A DNA stretch of 64,000 nt from Pseudobythopirellula maris (GCF_007859945.1 NZ_SJPQ01000002.1:784279-848278), one strand, 5' to 3'. Shown: positions 8,960-17,803, numbered from the stretch's first letter. Notes: a model not told the origin generated them from the letters alone. Program-made: numbers and translations.

Positions 8960-9619
8960 ATGCGCAATCGCAATTCTAGAGGTGGAAGAAGAGCCCGTTT
9001 TGAAGCACTTGAAGACCGTCGAGTTCTAGCCACGCTGACAATAAACAGCGATGCTGATGCGTTTTCGAACGTCAACGATGGCTCCCTGACGCTGCGTGAG
9101 GCCATCGATATCGTCAACGGCGACTATCTGCCCGCAGATATCCCAGGCAGTCCTGACGATCGAGAGCAAATTGACAACGTGTCGCTTCTCGGCACGAACG
9201 ACCGGATCGTCTTCGACTCCAGCCTTTTCGGCGCGCCAGGAACACCGGGATCGATCGACCTGATCCACGGTGAGCTAGAGGTCGAGCAATCGGTGGTAAT
9301 CGACGGCGGCGGTTACGACCCAGCCACCGGCATGGACGATGGCCTGCTCGGCTGGAGCAAGCTGACGATCGACGCGGGGGGGTTGAGCCGGGCGTATAAT
9401 ATCTACGTGGGAGCGTCGGATTCCGTCACCGTCAAAGAGATCTCGATGACGGGCGGCAACTCTGTCGGCGGCGGTACTCCCGGTGGAGCCGGCGGCGCAA
9501 TCAACGCCGCCATCAATCACGGCGAACTAATCCTTGACAACCTGCAGTTCCTAGACAACTCGGCGAATCGGTGGGGTGGGGCGATGGCGGTCTCGGCCAT
9601 CACGCTTATCGCAGCCTAA
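8960..9619 (+). pseudogene. Truncated CSLREA/beta-helix surface protein
   Basis: The 219-residue product begins with the planctomycete export start GRRARFEALEDRRVLA, then the CSLREA-like motif DGSLTLREAIDIVNGD, then the first rungs of a parallel beta-helix (IDGGGYDP, SVTVKEISMTGG, GGAINAAINHGELILDNLQFLDNSA). Family members are usually many hundreds to thousands of residues with further repeats and an anchor. Here the frame stops right after the first helix repeats with a non-homologous tail (MAVSAITLIAA), 37 bases before the end of a convergent gene. It is read as a 5' fragment left by deletion. A functional short form cannot be excluded. It follows a PEP-CTERM gene by 50 bases. Confidence 0.65.
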
Positions 9620-9656
9620 TGACTGCCGGAATGCGTGTCGCACGACTGGCAGCAGA

Positions 9657-11327
9657 TCACTGGCTGCCACCGCTTCCGCCGCCACTACCCCCGCCGCTCG
9701 TGCCGCCGCCGGTGTTGGCGCCACCTGTTGTCCCGCCACCGGTCGCTACTCCGCCGTTGGCGGTTCCGCCCGATGCCGTGTTGCCCGTCGCCGTATTGCC
9801 TGTCGTCGCGCCGCCCGTGGCGGGCTGGCCGCCGAGGCCGATGCCGCTCCCCTGCCCGAGTCTCGGCTGCTCGCCGGTCGACTGGACGCCGCCGGCCCGA
9901 TTGCCTGCTTGCTGACCTCCGTTCGCGTTGAGCGGCGGGCCGAGGTTCGTCAGGTCGGCGCCGCTCGAGAAGGCGGTGCGGTTCTGCTGAAGCTGTTGGA
10001 AACGGGCCTGCTCGGCACGACTGAGCTGGCCGCCGTTGGACACCCGCTGGCGCAGCTGGGCGTACTCGTTCTGAAGACCTTCGACGGCACGGTTCTGCTG
10101 CTGTGTCCGCAGGCGTCGCATCTCGGCGAGCTGCTGCCGGGTGCGCCCGCCTTGCTGGCTGCTCAACTGCTGGAGGCGGGACTGCTGCTCGGGGCTCAGA
10201 GCGTTGCCCGCGGCGCCGTTGGCGCCGAGTTGATCGAGCACGCGCGAGCGGTTGAGCGCCTGCTGCGTGTTTCGCGAGAGCCCCAGGTTGCGGAGCCGCT
10301 GGAGTTGCTGCTGCTGTTGGTCGGAGAGCAGGCCGGCTTGGGCGCCTTGCTCCAGACGGGCGCGGAGTTCGAACACGTCGCCGCCGTTGCTCTGGGCCTC
10401 ACGGGCGGTCAACTGGCGGAGCGTCGCACGGTCGTCGTCGCTTAGGCGCTCGCCCGACTGGGCCTGTTGCCGGAGTTGATCGAGCCGCGACCTGTCGTCG
10501 TCCGACAGCGGTTGGAGATCGGCAAAGCGTCCGTTCGAGAGCGATTCGAGCCGACGCATCTCCTGCTGCTGGGCGTTCGTCAGGCCACGGCGATCGGCGA
10601 TGCCGCGGAGCCGCTCCTGCTGCTCGAGTTGCGAGGAGGTAAGCACACCCGATCCGCCGCCGTAAAAGTAAGCGTCGACATCGCCCTGCGAATTGTCTTG
10701 TCCCGCGGCTCCTGCTCCGCCCATACCCGAGTTAGAGGAAGCGGCAGCTCTGCCCGCAGAGCCGCTCGCCTGCCGGCTGTCGTAGGGCGAGCCGGCCAGC
10801 GTTTCGCCGCCTTGCTGATTCTGATTGTTGGACTGCTGCTGTTGCTTGTTCTTGCGATTCGATTCGCTTTCGCTCTCGATATCGCTCTCCACGAGCTTAC
10901 GCTCGGTAAGCTCAAGCTGCATCGAGTCGCCGTTGCGACGAACCTCTAAGCTGAGCGTGTCGCCCTCTTCTTTCTTTTCCGCGAGTTGATCAACCGCCTC
11001 GCGGAAGACGTCGAGCGGCTCGGTGCGATAGTCGCCGAGCTTGACCAGCACGTCGCCACGTCGCACCCCCGCTTCGTGGGCCGGTGAAAGGGGCGCCACG
11101 CGAACCACTTCGAGCCCCGAGCCGCTGAGCGGCGCCACGCCCATGCCGAAGAAATGGATCACCGGCCTGCCATCGTCCGGCGACGCTTGCGACTCGCTTG
11201 CGGGGGCCGAATCGGTCGTGGCGGTTTGCCCGAGGGCGGGAGAGCAAATGACAGCCCCGCCAAGAGCACCCGCGAATGCGAGTGATCGTGAGCGGGCCAG
11301 GCGTTGGAATTTTGAAGAAGTATTCAT
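9657..11327 (-). CDS. Secreted PDZ-domain protein with Gln-rich and Gly/Thr-rich regions
   Basis: The start at 11327 gives a signal peptide ending near ALG (556 residues in total). A PDZ domain lies at about 60-145 (FFGMGVAPL, HEAGVRRGDVLVKLG, LSLEVRRNG). It is followed by a Ser/Asn/Gln linker, a long region of Gln-, Leu- and Arg-rich short helical repeats (about 235-470), and a C-terminal Gly/Thr/Asn low-complexity tail. No protease domain is present, so it is an adaptor or scaffold rather than a DegP-type enzyme; exact function unknown. The gene converges with the truncated CSLREA gene. The upstream in-frame extension to 11432 has no signal sequence and was rejected. Confidence 0.78.
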   Translation of the reverse strand: MNTSSKFQRLARSRSLAFAGALGGAVICSPALGQTATTDSAPASESQASPDDGRPVIHFFGMGVAPLSGSGLEVVRVAPLSPAHEAGVRRGDVLVKLGDYRTEPLDVFREAVDQLAEKKEEGDTLSLEVRRNGDSMQLELTERKLVESDIESESESNRKNKQQQQSNNQNQQGGETLAGSPYDSRQASGSAGRAAASSNSGMGGAGAAGQDNSQGDVDAYFYGGGSGVLTSSQLEQQERLRGIADRRGLTNAQQQEMRRLESLSNGRFADLQPLSDDDRSRLDQLRQQAQSGERLSDDDRATLRQLTAREAQSNGGDVFELRARLEQGAQAGLLSDQQQQQLQRLRNLGLSRNTQQALNRSRVLDQLGANGAAGNALSPEQQSRLQQLSSQQGGRTRQQLAEMRRLRTQQQNRAVEGLQNEYAQLRQRVSNGGQLSRAEQARFQQLQQNRTAFSSGADLTNLGPPLNANGGQQAGNRAGGVQSTGEQPRLGQGSGIGLGGQPATGGATTGNTATGNTASGGTANGGVATGGGTTGGANTGGGTSGGGSGGGSGGSQ

Positions 11328-11620
11328 GGGATATCCGATGTTGTTTGGTGTGCGAGGTGATACTTGGCAAGGCATGTGGCGGTTGCGACCAGCCGTGCAT
11401 CTCGCAAAAGCAAAAAGCAAACGTCGCGCCATAGCCTTTGAGCTGCGTTCTTAGTGCAGCGCTGCTGAAGGATCCCGCCGCCCTATGCCCGGAGACCAAT
11501 TGGACTGGCTTCGCTCCGACCGCTGTGACGCCAGAACAGCCAATTGCCAGGTCATCAAGCTGCTTTCATCGAGAGGCGTTCTCCGCCGCAAACCCGAACG
11601 CGTCGCTGATCGGCGCCACG

Positions 11621-11656
11621 AAAAAACCGCGGGCAAGCAATGGGCTTACCCGCGGT
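11621..11656 (-). terminator. Rho-independent terminator of the DJ-1/PfpI gene
   Basis: A perfect 8-bp stem (11626-11633 with 11649-11656) is followed on the minus strand by six T. It lies 35 bases past the stop of the gene at 11691-12290. Confidence 0.88.
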
Positions 11657-11690
11657 GTCGTTGTGATTATCGTTCGCTAGCGATTGCGAA

Positions 11691-12290
11691 TCAGACGGTC
11701 TGTTTCTCGTGCTTGCCTTCGGCGAATTCCTCGACCGCCTTGTCGCAGAAAGCGTTGAGGTCGTCGGGCGAGCGGCTTGTCACCAAGCCCTCGTCGCACA
11801 CACACTCCTCGTCGACCCAATTGGCGCCGGCGTTCACCAGATCGGTCTTGATGCTGGCGTAAGAGGTGACCTTGCGGCCGTTTAGTACGTCGGCCTCGGC
11901 CAACAGCCATGGGCCGTGGCAGATAGCGGCCACCGGTTTGTGCTGCTGGAAGAAGTCGCGAACGAACTGCACCGCCTTGTCGCAGGTGCGCAGCGTGTCG
12001 GGGTTCGCCACGCCGCCGGGCAGCACCAATCCGACGAAGTCGTCGGCTTTCGCTTGATCGACGGTGATCCCCACCGTGAAGCGGTCGCCGTTTTGGTCGT
12101 GGTGCATGCCTTGGATTTCGCCCATCTCGAGAGAGACGAGCACCGGTTGGCCGCCCGCCTTCTCGACCGCCTCCCACGGGCGGGTCAGCTCCGACTGTTC
12201 TACGCCGTCGGTGGCAAGAAACGCGATCTTGTCGCCCTTGAGGCATTGCTCGGTCGTGTCGCACGGTTCGCATTGTTTGGCATCGCTCAT
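11691..12290 (-). CDS. DJ-1/PfpI family protein (class I glutamine amidotransferase-like)
   Basis: A 199-residue protein of the PfpI/YhbO type. KIAFLATDGVEQSELTRPWEAVEKAGG opens the flavodoxin-like fold with the conserved Glu, VGLVLPGGVANPDTLR is the loop before the nucleophile helix, and AAICHGPWLLAEADVLNGRKVTSY contains the nucleophilic Cys followed by His. Family members are described as glyoxalase/deglycase-like or stress-protective proteins; the substrate cannot be read from sequence. The first 20 residues carry two extra Cys (CEPCDTTEQC), unusual for the family. A terminator follows. The next minus-strand gene upstream has its own terminator, so it is probably transcribed alone. Confidence 0.9.
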   Translation of the reverse strand: MSDAKQCEPCDTTEQCLKGDKIAFLATDGVEQSELTRPWEAVEKAGGQPVLVSLEMGEIQGMHHDQNGDRFTVGITVDQAKADDFVGLVLPGGVANPDTLRTCDKAVQFVRDFFQQHKPVAAICHGPWLLAEADVLNGRKVTSYASIKTDLVNAGANWVDEECVCDEGLVTSRSPDDLNAFCDKAVEEFAEGKHEKQTV

Positions 12291-12411
12291 GGTAATTCTT
12301 CCTATTCGCTATTCGTTTCTTGGTTGGGATGGTCTCGATCAGCCCAAAGGGTGGGCGATCTCGGCGCACACGTAACGCCTACGTGTGCCCTAGGGGGTCG
12401 TTGGCTTTTCA

Positions 12412-12480
12412 ATAAAAACACGAGTCGCGGGGCGCCCGGAGGAGTGCTCTCAACGGGCATACGAATACCCGCGACTCGTG
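12412..12480 (-). terminator. Long-loop hairpin terminator of the small Cys-rich gene
   Basis: A perfect 13-bp inverted repeat (12419-12431 and 12468-12480), with a GC-rich inner hairpin, is followed on the minus strand by a T-rich run (TTTTTATTG). It ends the transcript of the 44-residue protein gene upstream. Confidence 0.75.
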
Positions 12481-12560
12481 GAGAGAGAGGCCGCAGCGGA
12501 TAGGGTGGAGCCGCTAGGGGGGAGAGCGGCTCGACGCCACGGTCTCGTAGCCTCGTGTCC

Positions 12561-12695
12561 TTATTCTTTCGCCAAGGGCTGGCTGCAGCATGTCAGTGTT
12601 GGCTCGCCCGAATCGCACTGACAGGGCGACTTCACTTCGAGTTGCATGCCGCAAGTCTGGCATTTGTACGTTTCGCCTTGCTGTGGTTTGGCCAT
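12561..12695 (-). CDS. 44-residue Cys-rich metal-binding protein (desulforedoxin/zinc-ribbon-like)
   Basis: A very short gene with an excellent ribosome site (AAAGGAG, 7 bases before ATG at 12695) and a terminator downstream. The product starts MAKPQQGETYKCQTCGMQLE and contains CxxC at residues 12-15, CQC at 25-27 and a CC pair at 36-37. The YKCQTCGMQLEV start resembles desulforedoxin or rubredoxin-type metal knuckles, and the later Cys could complete a four-Cys site for iron or zinc. Function is inferred only. Its position next to a DJ-1/PfpI gene hints at redox or metal stress. Confidence 0.82.
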   Translation of the reverse strand: MAKPQQGETYKCQTCGMQLEVKSPCQCDSGEPTLTCCSQPLAKE

Positions 12696-13108
12696 CTCGG
12701 GCTCCTTTCAAGAGTGTCGGTGGGGGAATGTGATTCCTAGAAGCGAATCCTTTGCGGTGGCGCTTGTTGCCGGCCGCGAGAGGCACGCTGCTTTCGAGGA
12801 GTAGGATGCACACGCCGTGCCACGCCCTGTAGCCGCTGCATTCGGCTCGGGATGCTCTCGGAAACGGATCGCAAGCGAGCAGCCTAGGCGATAATGCGTT
12901 CGGCCTGGTCGCGTGGCTGGCGCCCACTAGCCGCTGAGCCTGTGATACGCGGTGAGGCAAGCTAGTGGATTGCTAGCGACTTAGATGACAGGCGATCCGA
13001 CGGAAGACAAATCCGATTGATTGGCAACCGATTTGCTCTATGCCCCCTCAGCCCCTCCTTCAGCGGGGATCGAGTTCAAAACCAAACACTTCCACGAGGC
13101 TTGCGACG
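12696..13108. other. Intergenic region between divergent small genes
   Basis: About 410 bases. No gene with a ribosome site was found. Promoters of the Cys-rich gene and of the GlsB/YeaQ-type gene should lie here; none was assigned. Confidence 0.4.
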
Positions 13109-13366
13109 ATGGGTATTCTTTCTTGGATCTTGTTCGGCCTGATCGCCGGCGCCCTCGGTAAACTGCTGATGCCGGGCAAAGACCCCGGCGGTTGCTTGAT
13201 CACAATCATTCTGGGGATCGTCGGCGCCGTGGTGGGCGGCTTCATCGCCACCCAGTTTGGCTATGGCAAGGTGGACGGCTTCAACATCGGCAGCTTCTTT
13301 TTTGCGGTCATCGGCACGATGATCTTGCTGGCGGGCTACCGCTTGATGATCAAGAAAGACGACTGA
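13109..13366 (+). CDS. GlsB/YeaQ/YmgE family small membrane protein
   Basis: An 85-residue protein with three hydrophobic segments and the family signature: ILFGLIAGALGKLLMPGKDPGG near the N-terminus, then ILGIVGAVVGGFIAT and a final helix before a Lys/Asp tail. The family is stress-induced in other bacteria and its molecular function is unclear. The start at 13109 follows a CGAGG site about 9 bases upstream; the longer frame upstream has no membrane or family features. The next gene begins 13 bases later, so the two are probably co-transcribed. Confidence 0.9.
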   Translation: MGILSWILFGLIAGALGKLLMPGKDPGGCLITIILGIVGAVVGGFIATQFGYGKVDGFNIGSFFFAVIGTMILLAGYRLMIKKDD

Positions 13367-13379
13367 ACCCGGAGCAGCG

Positions 13380-13979
13380 ATGCGGCGCGTGCTTAGGATG
13401 ATCCCAGGCCTGCTGCTGCCACGCATATCGCTGTACGACCTGCGCGCCGTGCTCGCCGCCGCCGTGCTGGGGGCGATTGTCGCGGGGGTTTATGGCGCCT
13501 TGCACGACCAGCTGACCTACTCGCTTTCGCGTGAGTACTTCACCAAACTCAAGTTCCACCAGTTCGACTACGCCGATCCGGGGCTCGGCGAGCGCGCGTT
13601 CGCTGCGGTGGTCGGCTTGCTCGCCACTTGGTGGGTCGGTTTCGTCGCGGCGTGGTTTTTAGGCCGGCGTCTGTTCCCGGGCCAGCCGCGCGCGACCGCA
13701 TGGCGGCGGATCGCCCTGGGCTTTGCGGTGGTGCTGGCTGGCGGCCTGCTGGGCGGGCTGGCCGGATACGCCTACGGCGTGTGGCGCGGGCCCGAAGCCG
13801 ATCTGGCTGGCTGGCAGTGGGCGATCGAACGCTTTGGCGTGACCGACGCGCGGTCGTTCGTTCGCGTCGCCTACATCCACAACGGCGGCTACGTGGGAGG
13901 CGCCTTGGGGCTCCTCGCTGCGCTGCTCACGATCCACCCCAACAGGCGCCCGCTGCAGGACATGCCGCCGGTCGAGTGA
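13380..13979 (+). CDS. Hypothetical membrane protein
   Basis: A 199-residue protein with about four transmembrane segments (roughly 20-40, 75-95, 110-135, 168-188). An Asp/Tyr/His-containing loop (about 45-70) and the YIHNGGYVGG motif sit before the last helix. No family recognised. It follows the GlsB/YeaQ gene by 13 bases and ends one base before the convergent esterase gene, so both genes share no spacer at their 3' ends. A GGAGC site lies upstream of the ATG. Confidence 0.72.
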   Translation: MRRVLRMIPGLLLPRISLYDLRAVLAAAVLGAIVAGVYGALHDQLTYSLSREYFTKLKFHQFDYADPGLGERAFAAVVGLLATWWVGFVAAWFLGRRLFPGQPRATAWRRIALGFAVVLAGGLLGGLAGYAYGVWRGPEADLAGWQWAIERFGVTDARSFVRVAYIHNGGYVGGALGLLAALLTIHPNRRPLQDMPPVE

Positions 13980-15353
13980 TCATTCAACCGCGGCGGCGCC
14001 GACCGGCGCCGGCTTGCCTTCGACGAGCGCCGGCAACCACGCCCCATGGGTGCGGCGATTGTACGGCTCTTGGGAACCGCGCACGTTGTAGTGCGTGCCA
14101 TTAGGCAGTGGGACGATCTCGACCGGCCCACGGGCTTGGTTCACCGCGGCGTAAATCCCCTCCGGCGGGCAGACGCGGTCGATGTGCCCCACGCCCACGA
14201 GCAGCGGGCAAGTGATGTGCGACGCGAAGTTAGCCGCGTCGAAGTACCGGATAGCCCTGTGAACGGTTGCCGCGTCGCGGCCCTCGGTCTTGTAGTACCA
14301 CTGCGGCCATCCGGGCGCTCGCCCGACGCGGGGGCCGAGCGCGTCGCAGCCGGCGGGGCAGAGCGCCAGGGCGGCGCTGAGCTCGGGGGCTTCGATCGCC
14401 GTGGCGTGCTCCTTCATCAGCGACAAGAGGCCGGCCGTGACGAGCGTCTGCTGCCCTCCCTGGCTCGCGCCCATGACGACGAGCGTCTCGCCGTCCCAGT
14501 CCTCACGCGACGTGAGGTAGCGCACCGCCTGCACGCAGGAGAGGTACATCCGCAGGAAGTAGCTCTCGTCGCGGCTCTCGACGCCGATCTCCCAGTAGTC
14601 CTTCAGCGGGCCTTGCTTCTGCTGCTTGTAGAACTCGGCCGGCTCGTCGATTGGCAGGTCGTGGGCCAAGATGTTCAGCGCAAGCCACCCCTCGTCCGCC
14701 CGGTCATCAACCCATTGGTTCTCGAGCGGGTAAACGCCCGCCCACTGCGGGATGAACATCGCGGGGAACTTGTCGCCTGCGGCAGGACGCGCGAGCTGAC
14801 CGCGGATCTTCGTGCCGCCCCAGCCGCTCAGCGTGACATGCCAGTAGCCGACGCCCGGCCGTTTGGCTTCCTTCGGCTCGAGCCGCGCCGCGGGCTCGAT
14901 CGCGGCGAGCCGCTCTACCTGCTCGATCCAGAACGCTTCGAAATCCTCGGGCGCCCCAGCGGAGAGCCCGATCTCGCCCGGCGCGACGACCGCCCCGCCG
15001 AACGCCTGCAAGCGTTTCGATTCGTCGTCGCCCGGCGCCACGAACTCGGCGAGCAGGGCCCCGGGCGCATCGAGCGTTGCGGTCCATTGCGCGGCGCCGT
15101 CGTCGAGCTGTATCACGCCCGAGCCGATCTCGGTCCGCCCGCCCCGCTTGAGCGTGTAACGCAGCTCCGCGGGCGCGGGCCGCCCAGACTCTTCGGCGTT
15201 GTAGTTGAGGCGCCAGGTGATCGTCTCGCCAACGGCGTACTGACCGTCGGCGTGGTCGGGGACGACGTCGATCCGCTGGGCAAGGGCGGCGCCATTGCAG
15301 GCGATCGCCGCAAGGGAACCTAGAACGAAGCGGACAAAACGGCGGCGTGGCAT
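13980..15353 (-). CDS. Secreted acetylxylan esterase / cephalosporin-C deacetylase-like hydrolase (AXE1, CE7-type)
   Basis: A 457-residue exported alpha/beta-hydrolase. The signal peptide ends near ALA (about residue 25), followed by a beta-sandwich-like N-terminal region (about 30-120) and the AXE1 catalytic domain. The nucleophile is Ser297 in VMGASQGGQQT, the acid is probably the Asp in VGHIDRVCPPEG, and the base is His421 in NGTHYN. The family removes acetyl groups from xylan oligosaccharides or other small esters; the substrate here is unknown. With the sulfatase at 29732-31282 it suggests use of decorated polysaccharides. Start 15353 is supported by the signal peptide. Confidence 0.85.
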   Translation of the reverse strand: MPRRRFVRFVLGSLAAIACNGAALAQRIDVVPDHADGQYAVGETITWRLNYNAEESGRPAPAELRYTLKRGGRTEIGSGVIQLDDGAAQWTATLDAPGALLAEFVAPGDDESKRLQAFGGAVVAPGEIGLSAGAPEDFEAFWIEQVERLAAIEPAARLEPKEAKRPGVGYWHVTLSGWGGTKIRGQLARPAAGDKFPAMFIPQWAGVYPLENQWVDDRADEGWLALNILAHDLPIDEPAEFYKQQKQGPLKDYWEIGVESRDESYFLRMYLSCVQAVRYLTSREDWDGETLVVMGASQGGQQTLVTAGLLSLMKEHATAIEAPELSAALALCPAGCDALGPRVGRAPGWPQWYYKTEGRDAATVHRAIRYFDAANFASHITCPLLVGVGHIDRVCPPEGIYAAVNQARGPVEIVPLPNGTHYNVRGSQEPYNRRTHGAWLPALVEGKPAPVGAAAVE

Positions 15354-15442
15354 GGCGTCAAACGCTTGCGTGAGAGGAGCAGGGGGAAGCTAGCCCCTGC
15401 AGTCTAACCTCCCCGCCGTACGACGCTCCAGCCAAGCACGCC

Positions 15443-16285
15443 TCACGCCGCCCCGCGTTGCTCGAGCAACCGCTCGAAGTTCGACCAGAACGCCGTGTCG
15501 CGTTCGTAACGCTCGGGCGCCATTTGCTCCTTGAATAGATCGAGGTACTCCAGCATCCGCTGGGACTTCTCGGCGTAGGAGTAGCCCGGCTCGGCCATCG
15601 GGTTGCGGAACCCCGGCTCGCCCGGCTCGGTGTGGCCGACGTAGCGTCCCTCGCTGTCGAGCTCGAAGTTCGCAAACAGCACGTCGACCACCATCTGTAG
15701 CTCGTAGGTCATCCGCTCGCCGAGGTCCATTCCGGCGGTGGCCTCGTCCCATGCGGCGGTCACGTCGGCGGGCGTCGTGCTGCTGGGGAAGCGGATTCCC
15801 CACGCCTCGCCCGAGCGCGTCAAGCCGTCGTGGTTCATGTCGACCTGCGCCGCGGGCGGCAGCAGCAAGTTCAGCGCTCCCTCCTCGCTGAGTCCGTCGA
15901 CGCCGATCGGATCGGCCAGGTGCTGCACCTGCTGCACCGTCGCCAGCTCGTCGCTGGTGAGGCGGCTCAGGAAGCCCTTCGGGTCGGCGTAACCGCCTTC
16001 TGCGTGCGCGCGGACGAGGATCTCGCCGAAGTCGTGCTTGAGCTTCTCGGGCGAGTCGACCTGCGAGTAGCGGGTAACCTGATTCACGTTGAACCAGCCG
16101 TCCCAGGCGGCCTCGAGCGACTCGCCGAGCGGGCCTTCGTCATCGACCTCGGCGGCCGAGGCGTAGCCCTCACGGCCGACGGCCGCTAGCACCTCGCTGA
16201 ACACGCTCTGCACGTGGCGGTCTTCGCCCAGCACGGGCGGCGCGGCGGGATTGGCGGTGCTGGCGCCGAGCGGTGTGATGGCCAT
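15443..16285 (-). CDS. Hypothetical protein with EF-hand-like calcium loop
   Basis: A 280-residue protein without a signal peptide. It begins MAITPLGASTANPAAPP, has a helical middle, and carries VDMNHDGLTRSGEAWG (about residue 148-163), which fits an EF-hand/dockerin-type DxNxDG calcium loop. The C-terminus is helical and rich in Glu, Arg and aromatic residues. No family recognised. The start at 16285 is preferred to the longer frame because the extension is Arg/Trp-rich and not protein-like. It sits between the esterase gene and a secreted hypothetical gene on the same strand. Confidence 0.65.
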   Translation of the reverse strand: MAITPLGASTANPAAPPVLGEDRHVQSVFSEVLAAVGREGYASAAEVDDEGPLGESLEAAWDGWFNVNQVTRYSQVDSPEKLKHDFGEILVRAHAEGGYADPKGFLSRLTSDELATVQQVQHLADPIGVDGLSEEGALNLLLPPAAQVDMNHDGLTRSGEAWGIRFPSSTTPADVTAAWDEATAGMDLGERMTYELQMVVDVLFANFELDSEGRYVGHTEPGEPGFRNPMAEPGYSYAEKSQRMLEYLDLFKEQMAPERYERDTAFWSNFERLLEQRGAA

Positions 16286-16420
16286 CGGGTACCTGGCGAG
16301 TAGACGGCGGAGAGGAGGACCGGCTTGGCCGCTCTTTGACCAATATCGGTTCCCCGCCAAGGATTCTGCACCCCGCCGCCACACCGACCAAACAAGCATG
16401 GAAAGCCTGTGTCGCGGTCT

Positions 16421-16942
16421 CTATCGTTGGCAGCTCGGCCGGCCGCCCATCGTGGGCGTTGAGTAGCAGGGCGCCGGCGCCACGGGCTCGGCCGGCGGCG
16501 CGGCGGTCGAGAACGACCAGTCGTCGAACTCGGGGGCCGCGAAGCGGAGGCCGTTCCAGGCCAAGACCGGCCCCATCTGGCCCTCCTGGTCGACGGTGCG
16601 CCAGGCGCCCTCGAACAGGCTCTTGTCCGGCGTGACGTAGAACTTGAACTCGCCGCGCTGGCCGTTGAAGAACTTCCACTCGCCGCGGACCAGCCACACC
16701 TTGTCGGCGAACTCCGGCCCGGCCGGCTGGTAAGAGATCTTCGAGAGCCGCCCGATGGCGCCCCGCTCGGTGAGGTAAACGCCCCGCTGCCCCTCGAGCC
16801 GCACCTCGGCCCGCACCAGGTTGCCGTCGGCGGTCTCGTACTCGGTCAGCCAGGTCGTGTGCCCCAAAATCACGCCCGTCTTAGCGAGGGCGTCGTGGGC
16901 GATCAGGCAGAGCGAGGCGGCGAGGAGCGTCTTGGCGAGCAT
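16421..16942 (-). CDS. Secreted hypothetical protein
   Basis: A 173-residue protein with a signal peptide (MLAKTLLAASLCLIAHDALA, cleavage near ALA/K). The mature part reads as a compact beta-rich domain (TTWLTEYETADGNLVRAEVRLEG, WLVRGEWKFFNGQRGEFKFY, PVLAWNGLRFAAPEFDDWSF), ending in a Pro-rich tail with two Cys. No family recognised. It has an unusual abundance of Trp and Phe in beta strands. The start at 16942 is set by the signal sequence. Confidence 0.68.
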   Translation of the reverse strand: MLAKTLLAASLCLIAHDALAKTGVILGHTTWLTEYETADGNLVRAEVRLEGQRGVYLTERGAIGRLSKISYQPAGPEFADKVWLVRGEWKFFNGQRGEFKFYVTPDKSLFEGAWRTVDQEGQMGPVLAWNGLRFAAPEFDDWSFSTAAPPAEPVAPAPCYSTPTMGGRPSCQR

Positions 16943-17226
16943 ATTAGAAAGCTTGGTTCGGGGCGGCGTTCTTGCACGTTGGGCCGGCTCGCTGCCGGCT
17001 CCTACCAAGCCTCAGCGGAAGGGGGGCCGCGGGGGGGACATATGGAGCACAGAATCCGCTAAATACCGCCATATATTGGGTATTACTGCCGTGAGGACTG
17101 CACCGCATGGCGTCTTCGAGCGAGCTTTGCTTTGTGTTTGCTTTAGGCGTAGACTGGAGTGAGGCAGAGTCGAATCTTCGCGATGCTCTGCCGTTCTCAT
17201 GATTCTCAAACGGCTTCAAGCGTCCA

Positions 17227-17484
17227 ATGGCTAACGACTCGCTCCACTCGTCGCTCCGCCAATTGGTCGATACAGGCCAGGGGATGGCCGAGGTCGTCGA
17301 TCCGGAGACCAACCGGGTGTTCCTAGTAACCGAGCGGACCGACCCTCAAGTCACGCTGCCGGACGTGTACATCGAGTCGAAGCTCGCCGAGGCCCGGGCC
17401 GAAATCGAGGCGGGGCAAACTTCGGCGAAGTCCACCGCCGAGATCCTCGCCGAGGCGCGCCGGCGCCTTGAGGCAAACGGATGA
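17227..17484 (+). CDS. Antitoxin-like small protein of a ParDE-type pair
   Basis: An 85-residue protein whose stop overlaps the start of the next gene by four bases (ATGA), the usual layout of toxin-antitoxin pairs. The C-terminal half is a charged helix (AEARAEIEAGQTSAKSTAEILAEA) of the type that wraps a ParE/RelE toxin. The N-terminal half (about 20-45, VVDPETNRVFLVTER) looks like a small beta-rich DNA-binding or dimer part. Assignment rests on size, overlap and the ParE-like neighbour. The partner is truncated, so the pair is probably inactive. Confidence 0.65.
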   Translation: MANDSLHSSLRQLVDTGQGMAEVVDPETNRVFLVTERTDPQVTLPDVYIESKLAEARAEIEAGQTSAKSTAEILAEARRRLEANG

Positions 17485-17690
17485 CGCTGCCGATTGTCCG
17501 CAGCACGGCATACGCCGAAGACTTGATCGCGATCTGGACACACGTCGCCTGGGACTCGGTGGAAGCGGCGGACCGACTCGTCGAGAGGATCAACGCAATC
17601 ATCGGTAGGCTCGCTGCGAAACCGGCACTTGAAATGCACCAATTTCCCGATGGGCTAAGAGGGCGTAGGCAAACGCCGACAACTGAGTAG
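17481..17690 (+). pseudogene. Truncated ParE/RelE-type toxin
   Basis: The 69-residue product starts like ParE toxins (YAEDLIAIWTHVAWDSVEAADRLVERINAIIGRLAAKPALE), with the two N-terminal helices intact. It then runs into an unrelated tail (RGRRQTPTTE) instead of the C-terminal beta strands that carry the toxin's active surface. Full ParE proteins are about 95-100 residues. None of the three frames downstream continues the family, so the 3' part was deleted rather than shifted. Likely inactive. Confidence 0.7.
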
Positions 17691-17803
17691 ACCGGACACC
17701 CCAAGTCATGTGATTGCACGACGCTAATTATCGAACTACAAAGGATTCATCCACGGCTGCTCAAGTGAAGCGACACTCACAACTCAGAAACAATGGAACG
17801 AAA

